Assembly (NCBI GenBank): GCA_023622465.1
Contig: JAMNZE010000038.1
Coordinates: forward strand, 1-10,850
DNA: 10,850 bases
Source of the DNA: UBA5500 sp023622465
GTDB lineage: Bacteria; Bacillota; UBA994; UBA5500
Direction: 5' to 3'
The notes beneath the pieces are model-generated. The model did no database searches and had not been told where the DNA came from. It saw nothing but the letters and a program-made list of their open reading frames with translations. Shown here piece after piece: positions 1-6,905 of the stretch; position 1 is the stretch's first letter, and every line of letters starts with the position of its first letter. The position numbers were made by a program, and so were the translations under genes.

Positions 1-17
1 TCAAAGTTTGCCATCAT
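1..17 (-). CDS. possible start of the next gene (5' end only)
   Basis: Two adjacent ATG codons read leftwards (15-17 and 12-14) open a frame MMANF that runs off the window edge without a stop. A GAGGG sequence lies about 6 bases before the first of them (complement of 23-27), and a possible extended -10 promoter lies further upstream at 77-85. The terminator of the previous operon (122-151) ends before this promoter, so a new transcription unit here would fit the layout. Only five codons are visible, so no product can be named. The ATG at 19-21 is in another frame and meets a stop at bases 1-3. Confidence 0.3.
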
Positions 18-76
18 CCATTCCCTCACAATTCTAATAGTTTCTATAGCCTATCCTTGGCTACTTACCTTGAACC

Positions 77-85
77 ATTATATCA
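77..85 (-). promoter_or_regulatory. possible extended -10 promoter
   Basis: On the minus strand this reads TGATATAAT, a consensus -10 box (TATAAT) preceded by the TGn extension. No good -35 box lies 17 bases upstream, which is common for extended -10 promoters. Transcription would begin near base 70 and give a leader of roughly 50 bases before the ATG pair at 12-17. It lies just downstream of the terminator at 122-151. This is motif evidence only. Confidence 0.35.
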
Positions 86-121
86 GAACTTAGAACAATA
101 TTTGGGAGAGAATAAACAAGG

Positions 122-151
122 AAAAAGCCTGGACAATAAACCCAGGCTTTT
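122..151 (-). terminator. intrinsic terminator of the opp-tldD-tldE unit
   Basis: A perfect 10-base inverted repeat (AAAAGCCTGG at 123-132 with CCAGGCTTTT at 142-151) encloses a 9-base loop. On the minus strand the stem ends in a run of five T. It lies 8 bases beyond the tldE stop codon, where the long operon should end. The plus-strand side also ends in TTTT, so the element could work in both directions. Confidence 0.85.
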
Positions 152-159
152 ATTCCACT

Positions 160-1491
160 TTATTCGCCGGCCACCGCCAAAGAAGGGATCAGCAGGGAAG
201 GAGCGGTTACAAAACCATTCTCCGAACCGGTGGAATCATAATCACATCCGATGCTAGACACCTGCTTTAACAGTTCAAAGAAGTTGCCGGCAACGGTGAT
301 TTGGGCTACCGGACGCACCACCTCACCACCATCAATTAAATAGCCTTTCGAGATTAGAGAAAAATCGCCTGAAACCGGATTAGCACCGGCAAACATGCCG
401 TCACATTCGGTGATCAGCAGCCCGGTTCCCATCTCTTTCTGCAAATCGGCCAAAGTAGACGTACCTTGGCGCAAATAGAGGTTGGTAGGGCTAATAGTAG
501 GCTTTTCCGTGTAGTCGCGTTTGAATCCGTTGCCGGTGGACACCACGCCCGCCTTTTCGGCTGTCCGCCGGTTATGCAAGTAAGACCTCAGGATGCCGTC
601 GGCTATAATCGCCTTCTTACTGGTAGGCGAACCTTCATCATCGAAGCGCCGCGTTATAATGCCCAGGTCAAAATCGGGGTCTTCTACTAAGCTAAGCTTG
701 GCGTTGGCCACCTGCTGTCCCAGCTGGCCCCCCATCCGGCTCATGGAGTTTTGCACCCGATCGGCAAAGAAGGCGGGCAAGAAGGTCAAAAGCAACTGGC
801 AAACCACCTGGTTGTGGAAAATCACCGGATAATTACCCGTCTCTACCGGGGCAGCATTGAGCATAGACAGGGCCCGCCCCGCCGCTGCCTCCGCCAGGCC
901 GGTCATATCCAGCTCATTAATATTACGTGCAAGCTTTGCCAAGCGGGCTGTTTGCACTTGCTGTCCTGCCTGCGCCACCACGGCCATACCTACCCGGTAA
1001 TACTGTAGACAATCCTCCATGCGATTGCCTTGATCGTCCAATAGCAGAATTCTTTTCTTCTTGCTTAGGAAACTGCACTCGCTAACATGCTTAACCCGCT
1101 GATCTTGGGCGTAGGCGGCCTGTTCCGCAGCCTTCAGCTTTTCCACTAGCAGAGAAGTGGGCAGATCGTCTGTCTGCGCCAACGGCTCCGAAACCCTATG
1201 GAATGGTAGGGGAGTAAAGGAGGTATTGTTGCATTCAGCCATCTGCTTAATATTGGCGATATGCTCGGCGAAAAGCTCCGGATCCGGGTTTTCAATAAAG
1301 GTGCTGCCCAGTTGCCCTTTATACTCACCCTCCACATATACTAACGTGACATCGGCCAACTGGAGGCGTTCTAATTCCTGTTCATACACCTGCAACCGTT
1401 GCTCTTCAACCTGCTCCACGTAATACTGCAGGTGAGTTATGCCCGCCTGGCGAGCCTGCTCGCTGAAAGAACTAATAAACCTTGCTAGCAT
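160..1491 (-). CDS. pmbA: TldE/PmbA, metalloprotease partner subunit
   Basis: A 443-residue protein of the PmbA/TldD family, full length. The C-terminal family signatures are clear: RRFDDEGSPT (281-290), STGNG (318-322), PTNLYL (335-340), NPVSGDFS (371-378), VAGNFFELL (400-408) and APSLLIPSLAVAG near the end. It lacks the HExxxH zinc motif of its partner. The equivalent segment (around 221-245, beginning YPVIFHNQVV) has no such motif, as is usual for the non-catalytic TldE. TldD and TldE are known to form a heterodimeric cytoplasmic protease that trims or degrades peptides, for example in microcin B17 maturation. The frame is open to 1578, but the ATG at 1491 is chosen: it overlaps the tldD stop by one base (TAATG) and follows a GGGGGG ribosome site, and the longer version would add a non-family N-terminus inside tldD. 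Confidence 0.95.
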   Translation of the reverse strand: MLARFISSFSEQARQAGITHLQYYVEQVEEQRLQVYEQELERLQLADVTLVYVEGEYKGQLGSTFIENPDPELFAEHIANIKQMAECNNTSFTPLPFHRVSEPLAQTDDLPTSLLVEKLKAAEQAAYAQDQRVKHVSECSFLSKKKRILLLDDQGNRMEDCLQYYRVGMAVVAQAGQQVQTARLAKLARNINELDMTGLAEAAAGRALSMLNAAPVETGNYPVIFHNQVVCQLLLTFLPAFFADRVQNSMSRMGGQLGQQVANAKLSLVEDPDFDLGIITRRFDDEGSPTSKKAIIADGILRSYLHNRRTAEKAGVVSTGNGFKRDYTEKPTISPTNLYLRQGTSTLADLQKEMGTGLLITECDGMFAGANPVSGDFSLISKGYLIDGGEVVRPVAQITVAGNFFELLKQVSSIGCDYDSTGSENGFVTAPSLLIPSLAVAGE

Positions 1492-2876
1492 TATCTGGCA
1501 CCCCCCACCGTCATATTGGCCACCCGGACCGTCGGCTGGCCGGCTCCAATATATAGGGGGCCCGACCCCGCATAACAATAGCCTTGCCGAATCTCCAAAT
1601 TGTTGGCCACCATATCTACCTGCTGCAAGATGTCGCTGCCCTTGCCGATTAGGGTTACACCCTTTACTGGCTCTGCAATTCGCCCCTTTTCGATCAGATA
1701 GCTTTCACAGGCATTAAAATTGAACTCACCGGTGGCCGGGTTAACTGAGCCGCCATTGATATACTTCACGAACAAGCCCCGTTCCGTATTAGCTATTATT
1801 TCTTCCCTAGTGCTGGTGCCATTGGCAATATAGGTATTAGTCATGCGGGCTTGCGGCGCAAAGCGGTAATTCTTACGCCGGGCCGAACCGGTGGGCGCCA
1901 TACCCAATCGCCTACCATTTAGCCGATCCACTAAATAGCCCCGCAAAATACCGTTTTCAATGAGAACGTTCTGCTGCGTAGGGATGCCCTCGTCATCAAT
2001 GGCTAAAGAGCCCCATTCATTGGCCAGAGAACCGTCATCAATCAACGTTACCAGCGGGGAGGCTACTTGCTGGCCCAGTTTGCCAGAGAACTCGGAGGTA
2101 CCTTTGGCTACTGCAGTCGCCTCCAGACTATGGCCACAGGCCTCGTGAAACAACAAGCCGCCGAAGCCATTGTCGATAACCACCGGCATTTGTCCCCCGG
2201 GGCATTTTCGCGCATGCAACATGGTGATGGCAATTCGGGCCGCTTCCCGAGCATACCACTCAATATCCAGGTCATCGTAGAATTCAAACCCGCGCATAGC
2301 TCCCGGGCCGAAATAGCCGGTCTCCATACCCTGCTTGTTCTGGGCAAAGGCTGTAATGAGCATACGCGTCTTCACGCGAGTATCTTCCGCCAAGAGCCCC
2401 TCCGAATTGGCAATCTGCACATTCTGCTCCATATCGATATATCTAACGGAAACCTGCACTATTTCAGGAGCATAATCCTTACCCGCCGTTAGTGCCCTTT
2501 CTACCTTTTCCAGCTTACTCGCCAGTGGAATGGAGGTCGGCTTCAGTTTTATAGGATGCACACCGCCGTAGTTAATACCAGCGCCCAGCCGTTGCCGCTG
2601 TTGCCCCGTTGCCTTGTTTAACACGTCAGTCATATCTTTAACCATGGCTAATAGGTGCTCTTCCGCCATAATGTTCGTATAACCATAGAGACTATTTAAC
2701 CCGTCAAAGATGCGGATGCCAACACCCGCCTCTCCCCCCAGCGAGCTAGTCTCTATCCCCTCGGTTAAAGCTAAAACATTGGTGTAGAAGGTATCTTCAC
2801 AGAAGACCTCGACAAAATCGCCACCTGCACTAACAGCCGCATCTAATATACGCTCAATCGTTGTTCTATTTAGCAT
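1491..2876 (-). CDS. tldD: TldD, zinc metalloprotease catalytic subunit
   Basis: A 461-residue protein with the hallmarks of TldD. The HEACGH motif at 244-249 is the HExxxH zinc site, with His244 and His248 or His249 region ligands and Glu245 as the catalytic base. Cys390 (in NFNACESYLIEKG) matches the third zinc ligand of the family. Other family blocks are DDEGIPTQ (294-301), GYLVDRL (313-319) and NGTSTREEII (352-361). With TldE it should form a cytoplasmic protease whose chamber admits only unfolded or small peptides. The ATG at 2876 follows a TAGGAG ribosome site with 6 bases of spacing. That site contains the stop codon of the upstream ATPase gene, so the two are translationally coupled. 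Lying behind a complete peptide importer, it may process imported peptides (inference). Confidence 0.96.
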   Translation of the reverse strand: MLNRTTIERILDAAVSAGGDFVEVFCEDTFYTNVLALTEGIETSSLGGEAGVGIRIFDGLNSLYGYTNIMAEEHLLAMVKDMTDVLNKATGQQRQRLGAGINYGGVHPIKLKPTSIPLASKLEKVERALTAGKDYAPEIVQVSVRYIDMEQNVQIANSEGLLAEDTRVKTRMLITAFAQNKQGMETGYFGPGAMRGFEFYDDLDIEWYAREAARIAITMLHARKCPGGQMPVVIDNGFGGLLFHEACGHSLEATAVAKGTSEFSGKLGQQVASPLVTLIDDGSLANEWGSLAIDDEGIPTQQNVLIENGILRGYLVDRLNGRRLGMAPTGSARRKNYRFAPQARMTNTYIANGTSTREEIIANTERGLFVKYINGGSVNPATGEFNFNACESYLIEKGRIAEPVKGVTLIGKGSDILQQVDMVANNLEIRQGYCYAGSGPLYIGAGQPTVRVANMTVGGAR

Positions 2877-2882
2877 GCCAGA

Positions 2883-2888
2883 CTCCTA
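2883..2888 (-). promoter_or_regulatory. tldD ribosome binding site overlapping the oppF stop
   Basis: The minus strand reads TAGGAG, 6 bases before the tldD ATG. Its first three bases are the TAG stop codon of oppF. Ribosomes finishing oppF are therefore placed directly on the tldD start. This is direct sequence support that the protease genes belong to the transporter operon and are not a chance neighbour. Confidence 0.85.
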
Positions 2889-3875
2889 ACTTTTCCCTTG
2901 TAACCGTTGCCAATGATGACAGGCCACAAAATGCCCCTCTTTAGCTTCGACCAATTGGGGCTGTTGTTGGGCACAGATGTCTGTAGCATGGGGACAACGG
3001 GTACGGAATTTACAGCCCGAAGGCGGGTTGATGGGGCTAGGCACCTCGCCCTCCAGCCTTATATGCGACCGGGTTGCTTCATAATCGGGGTCAGCAGTAG
3101 GGATGGCGGAAAGTAGGGCCCGCGTGTAAGGATGCAGCGGCTCCGCAAAGATGGCTTGACTGGTGGCCACCTCTACCAAGCTGCCCAAGTACATCACACC
3201 TACCCGATCGGAAATATGTCGGACCATAGACAGGTCATGGGAAATAAATAGATAGGTTAAATCGCGTTCCTTCTGTAGTCGTATCAATAGGTTTACTATT
3301 TGGGCCTGAATAGAAACATCTAGGGCCGAGATGGGTTCATCACAGACAATAAACTCCGGTTCTACAGCTAAAGCCCGCGCTATCCCGATACGCTGTCGTT
3401 GGCCACCGGAAAGTTCATGGGCGAAGCGGTTAGCATAATCTTCCGTCAATCCCACCTGGGCCAATAGCTCCGTCACCTTGCGCTGTTTATCCTTATGAGA
3501 ATAGCGGAAATGCACATCCATTCCTTCCGCTACTATTTCACCAATAGTCATCCGCGGGTCTAGGGAAGAATAGGGGTCCTGGAAAATAATTTGCGCGCTG
3601 TGTTTGAAGGCCAATAACTCCCGTCCCGACATGGGGCCGGTTATATCCTTTCCCTTGTACAGGACCTGACCCGAGGTGGCATCGTACAGTTTAAGGATCG
3701 TTCTGCCGCAGGTCGTTTTACCACAGCCCGACTCCCCCACCAGACCGAAAGTTTCACCCCGATTAATATGGAAGGAAACATCATCCACCGCCTTTAGCGT
3801 TGACCTGCCTTGCCGGAAGTACTTACAAAGGTTCTTAACCTCCACCAATGGCTCTCTGTTATGCTTGTTGCTCAT
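2886..3875 (-). CDS. oppF: peptide ABC transporter ATPase, OppF/DppF type
   Basis: A 329-residue cytoplasmic ATPase, one of the two that power the peptide importer. Visible motifs are Walker A GESGCGKT (47-54), Q-loop Gln99, signature LSGGQ (155-159), Walker B FIVCDEP with catalytic Glu180, D-loop SALD (183-186) and H-loop His213. The C-terminal oligopeptide-type extension (about 230-320) carries four cysteines, Cys288, Cys294, Cys301 and Cys319. They match the cluster that binds [4Fe-4S] in studied Opp ATPases. The ATG start overlaps the end of oppD by 17 bases and has a G-rich ribosome site (AAAGGGG). Whether the system is strictly Opp or Dpp cannot be told from the ATPases. Confidence 0.95.
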   Translation of the reverse strand: MSNKHNREPLVEVKNLCKYFRQGRSTLKAVDDVSFHINRGETFGLVGESGCGKTTCGRTILKLYDATSGQVLYKGKDITGPMSGRELLAFKHSAQIIFQDPYSSLDPRMTIGEIVAEGMDVHFRYSHKDKQRKVTELLAQVGLTEDYANRFAHELSGGQRQRIGIARALAVEPEFIVCDEPISALDVSIQAQIVNLLIRLQKERDLTYLFISHDLSMVRHISDRVGVMYLGSLVEVATSQAIFAEPLHPYTRALLSAIPTADPDYEATRSHIRLEGEVPSPINPPSGCKFRTRCPHATDICAQQQPQLVEAKEGHFVACHHWQRLQGKS

Positions 3876-4890
3876 GGCTTAGACCCCTTTCATAAAAAGG
3901 TTTTACTTTAGGTGCGGAGGGATGTTGTAACCAACAAGCAACTGTATGCGTATCTGAGACATTAGTTACTTGCGGCATCTGCTGTCGGCAGATTTGCATG
4001 CAATAGTCGCACCGAGCCGCAAAGGGGCAGCTCTCCAAAGGCATGATTAAATCGGGGGGAGTACCCTGTAGGGAATATAACTCTTGCTTACTGTGCTCGG
4101 CCAAATCGGGCACCGAGCTTAGCAAAGCCCATGTATAGGGATGTTGGGGCTGATAAAAGATCTCCCGAGCCGAGCCCGATTCTAACACTTGGCCCGCATA
4201 CATCACCTGGATTCTATCGGCCAAGGTAGCCACAACGCCCAGGTCATGGGTAACCAAAATAATGGCTGTGTTTAGTTTTTCCTTTAGCTCTTTCAGTAGA
4301 TCTATAATCTGAGCCTGTATGGTAACGTCCAAGGCTGTCGTCGGCTCGTCGGCTATCAAGATGCTGGGTTCACAAGAGAGGGCGATTGCTATCATCACCC
4401 GCTGCCTCATCCCGCCTGATAACTCATGGGGATAGGCGGCAAAGCGTTTTTCTGGGTCAGGAATTTTCACCAAATCCAACATCCTGATGGCTTCCGCCTT
4501 AGCTTCCTGCTTGTTTAGCCTTTTGTGCAGCATAAGGGCTTCCATTATCTGCTTGCCGCAGGTCATGGTGGGGTTGAGCGAGGTCATTGGATCTTGAAAA
4601 ATCATACTGACTTCGTTCCCCCGGTACTTTTGCAGCCGTTTCTGGTCCATTTGTAGTACGTCTTCACCGTTGTACAAAATCTCCGAACCCGGCTTTATCT
4701 CTGCCACTCCCGGTGGTAAAAGGCGGAGGATGGATTTGGCGGTAACCGTTTTACCGCAGCCCGATTCACCAACAAAGGCCAACGTCTCGCCCCGCCGCAG
4801 CTCAAAATTGACACCTCGTACCGCCCGCACTTCGCCAGCATAGGTGTGGAAGGAAACCCGCAGGTTTTTCACCTCAAGAATCTTGTCCAT
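3859..4890 (-). CDS. oppD: peptide ABC transporter ATPase, OppD/DppD type
   Basis: A 343-residue ATPase, the partner of the F subunit. Motifs are Walker A GESGCGKT (41-48), Q-loop Gln99, signature LSGGM (157-161), Walker B ILIADEP with Glu182, D-loop TALD (185-188) and H-loop His215. The C-terminal extension has Cys288, Cys294, Cys301 and Cys319 in the Opp/Dpp iron-sulfur pattern, plus an extra Cys297. The LSGGM variant of the signature is common in D subunits, as is the two-ATPase arrangement. The ATG lies 13 bases after the oppC stop with an AAGGGGGG ribosome site before it. The 3' end overlaps the start of oppF by 17 bases, which implies coupled translation. Confidence 0.95.
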   Translation of the reverse strand: MDKILEVKNLRVSFHTYAGEVRAVRGVNFELRRGETLAFVGESGCGKTVTAKSILRLLPPGVAEIKPGSEILYNGEDVLQMDQKRLQKYRGNEVSMIFQDPMTSLNPTMTCGKQIMEALMLHKRLNKQEAKAEAIRMLDLVKIPDPEKRFAAYPHELSGGMRQRVMIAIALSCEPSILIADEPTTALDVTIQAQIIDLLKELKEKLNTAIILVTHDLGVVATLADRIQVMYAGQVLESGSAREIFYQPQHPYTWALLSSVPDLAEHSKQELYSLQGTPPDLIMPLESCPFAARCDYCMQICRQQMPQVTNVSDTHTVACWLQHPSAPKVKPFYERGLSHEQQA

Positions 4891-4903
4891 TTCCTAGCCC
4901 CCC

Positions 4904-5827
4904 TTACTTCCTTTGTCGCGGATCGAGTGCATCCCGTAAGCCATCACCCAAGAGGGTGAAGCAAAGCATGGTCAATGCAATCATCAGCGAAGGGATAAAC
5001 AGTTGATAGGGGTAAAATGCGTACATGCTTTGTGCAGTTGCAGCCAGCGCCCCCCAACTCGTTTCCGGCGGTTGAATACCTAGGCCTAGGAAGCTCAAGA
5101 AAGCCTCGCTAAATATGTATCCCGGTATATCGAAGGTGATAGCTACAATAACCACACTTAAGACGTTAGGGATAACATGGCGCAGAATTATCTTCCATGG
5201 CTTTACGCCCAGAGCCTGGGCAGCCAGCACATATTCTTGACTTTTTACCTGCAGCACCTGGCCCCGCACTATGCGGGCAATACCACACCAACCGGTTATG
5301 GTCATGGCTAAAAGTAGGGTACCGAGACTCTTACTCTCTAGTACCACCGAGAGCAGAATGACGACAATCAAATAGGGGACGCTGATTAATACCTCTACTA
5401 TCCTCATCATGATATCGTCGACTCTGCCTCCGAAATAGCCAGAAATTCCACCATAGATACAGCCGATAAAAGAAGCTATGAAAGCTCCCGATAAACCAAT
5501 GATCATGGAAACGCGGCCACCTTGCCAGACACGGGCAAATAGATCTCTACCTAAATTGTCGGTGCCAAACCAATGCTCGGCGCTGGGCCGCTGGTTACGA
5601 TGGTCGGGGTTAATTTCTTCATAGTTGTAGCCACTGATAGCAGGGCCAAAGATGACCATAAAAACAAGTACAGATAGCACCACCAGCGCCAAAGTGGCTA
5701 CCTTATTTTCTTTAAACCTTCTCCAAGCGTCTTGGAAATAGCTTACTCTAGGGCGGGCAATCTTTTCAGCCTCGCTGTCTTCAGGGCCGATTATCTGAAA
5801 TAGATCCTTGCTGATTTCTTCGTGCAT
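4904..5827 (-). CDS. oppC: peptide ABC transporter permease, OppC/DppC type
   Basis: A 307-residue inner-membrane permease. A cytoplasmic N-terminus of about 42 residues holds the FxxAWRRFKENKVA block typical of OppC (31-44). It leads into a first membrane segment (about 43-62), and five more follow near 107-130, 145-165, 168-185, 224-245 and 278-295. The GTDNLGRDLFARVWQGGR block (88-105) is a C-subunit signature. The cytoplasmic EAA-type loop that docks on the ATPase is at about 198-222 (EYVLAAQALG, then HVIPN). The start ATG has a strong AAGGGGGGAG ribosome site and lies 17 bases after oppB. Confidence 0.95.
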   Translation of the reverse strand: MHEEISKDLFQIIGPEDSEAEKIARPRVSYFQDAWRRFKENKVATLALVVLSVLVFMVIFGPAISGYNYEEINPDHRNQRPSAEHWFGTDNLGRDLFARVWQGGRVSMIIGLSGAFIASFIGCIYGGISGYFGGRVDDIMMRIVEVLISVPYLIVVILLSVVLESKSLGTLLLAMTITGWCGIARIVRGQVLQVKSQEYVLAAQALGVKPWKIILRHVIPNVLSVVIVAITFDIPGYIFSEAFLSFLGLGIQPPETSWGALAATAQSMYAFYPYQLFIPSLMIALTMLCFTLLGDGLRDALDPRQRK

Positions 5828-5844
5828 TGCTCGCTCCCCCCTTA

Positions 5845-6774
5845 CTAGTTCTCCGGTGCTATTCTAATACGCGGGTCTACCAGCATATAGACAAAGTCCA
5901 CAATTAATTGCGCTAGGATAAATAAAGCCGCGTAGAATACAGTAGTTCCTAGAATCATAGTATAGTCGTTGTTATTGATAGAGCTGATATAGTAAAAACC
6001 GATTCCGGGCACACCAAACATTCTCTCGACCACAAAAGCGCCGGTAAACACGCCCACAATGCGCCCAGCCAGGATCGTAACAATCGGCAGCATCGAATTA
6101 CGAAGCACATGCCGGGTAATTACTGCCCACTGGCTTAGGCCTTTAGCCTGAGCTGTCAAAACATAGTCTTGACTCAAGGTATCTAGCATGCTCGATTTTA
6201 AGTAACGGGCAAAAGAGGCAATAGGGCCAAAGCTGAGCACGATAATTGGCAAAACCATGTGCCTCGGTTTACCCCAGCCCGAAGGGGGCAGCCAACCTAA
6301 TTTCACCGAAACAAAGTACTGCAGCAATGAGGCCAGCACAAAAACCGGTATGGTGGTGCCTAAAATAGCTATAAACATCACCAAATAGTCGGGCCAACGG
6401 TTCTTGTTCAAAGCTGCAACTATGCCCAAGGTAATACCAATAACAAAGCCGATGGCCAGCGCGATTCCACCCACCAAACCCGAAACCGGGGACGTCTTGG
6501 CAATAGTTTCGCTCACCGAGCGGCCCGGATAGAGAACGCTTTCACCCAAATCTCCCCGTAGGAGGTTTTTCATGTACATCAGGTACTGGGTAAACAGGGG
6601 CTTATCAAGCCCATATTTAGCATAGTAGTTGGCGCGGGTTTGTTCCGGTAACGATCGCGCCATATGGCTGAGTGGATCGCCAGGAATACTTCTCATGAGG
6701 AAAAAGGTTACGGTGACCACTATCAGCAAAGTCACCACTGCGTAGCCTATCCTTTTAATAGCGTATTTTAACAA
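5845..6774 (-). CDS. oppB: peptide ABC transporter permease, OppB/DppB type
   Basis: A 309-residue inner-membrane permease, partner of the C subunit. The N-terminal block LKYAIKRIGYAVVTLLIV, followed by MRSIPGDP (27-34), is characteristic of B subunits. Six membrane segments can be placed near 9-29, 99-121, 131-155, 174-190, 229-249 and 275-299. The EAA-type coupling loop is at about 203-226 (DYVLTAQAKG, then HVLRN). The C-terminal VDPRIR motif is also typical. Translation starts at TTG, with AAGGGAG 8 bases upstream (6783-6789) and family-typical protein sequence from the first codon. It is separated from the binding-protein gene by 131 bases that contain a stem-loop. Confidence 0.94.
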   Translation of the reverse strand: MLKYAIKRIGYAVVTLLIVVTVTFFLMRSIPGDPLSHMARSLPEQTRANYYAKYGLDKPLFTQYLMYMKNLLRGDLGESVLYPGRSVSETIAKTSPVSGLVGGIALAIGFVIGITLGIVAALNKNRWPDYLVMFIAILGTTIPVFVLASLLQYFVSVKLGWLPPSGWGKPRHMVLPIIVLSFGPIASFARYLKSSMLDTLSQDYVLTAQAKGLSQWAVITRHVLRNSMLPIVTILAGRIVGVFTGAFVVERMFGVPGIGFYYISSINNNDYTMILGTTVFYAALFILAQLIVDFVYMLVDPRIRIAPEN

Positions 6775-6782
6775 GGGTACAA

Positions 6783-6789
6783 CTCCCTT
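6783..6789 (-). promoter_or_regulatory. oppB ribosome binding site (TTG start)
   Basis: The minus strand reads AAGGGAG, 8 bases before a TTG codon. No ATG lies at this spacing, and the protein encoded from the TTG begins exactly with the OppB N-terminal pattern. The site therefore decides in favour of the TTG start. Confidence 0.75.
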
Positions 6790-6834
6790 CGTCGTTGGAT
6801 TGACTAGAATTGTGAGAAAGACCTATTTTAGCAG

Positions 6835-6866
6835 GAAAGGCAACGCCTCCTCTGGCGCTGCCTTTC
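6835..6866 (-). other. stem-loop between oppA and oppB, without a T-tract
   Basis: A 13-base-pair stem (GAAAGGCAACGCC at 6835-6847 with GGCGCTGCCTTTC at 6854-6866, one G-U pair in RNA) closes a 6-base loop. No run of T follows on the minus strand, so it is a poor terminator. Hairpins in this place, just after a binding-protein gene, are known to protect the upstream message from 3' exonucleases or to limit read-through. Either effect would give more binding protein than permease. The hairpin is seen directly; its role is inferred. Confidence 0.7.
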
Positions 6867-6905
6867 TTATGCATACTTTCAGCTACTGCCGCTATCTAAA
6901 ATCCT

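Noticed and set aside
26..37. 12-mer CTCACAATTCTA shared (on the opposite strand) with the oppA-oppB gap near 6807-6818
   Set aside because: Several 12-base matches are expected by chance in a window of this size, and the surroundings show no further similarity.
1492..1578. N-terminal extension of tldE to an upstream ATG at 1578
   Set aside because: It would lie wholly inside tldD and encode 29 residues with no family similarity. The ATG at 1491 has TAATG coupling and a G-rich ribosome site.
2067..2492. 141-codon plus-strand open frame opposite tldD
   Set aside because: It lies antisense to a well-conserved gene, has no ribosome site or recognisable motifs, and looks like a by-product of tldD codon use.
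3993..4006. Palindrome TTGCATGCAA resembling the rpiR operator
   Set aside because: It lies inside conserved oppD coding sequence and lacks the final TA of the TTGCATA sites and the 19-base spacing.
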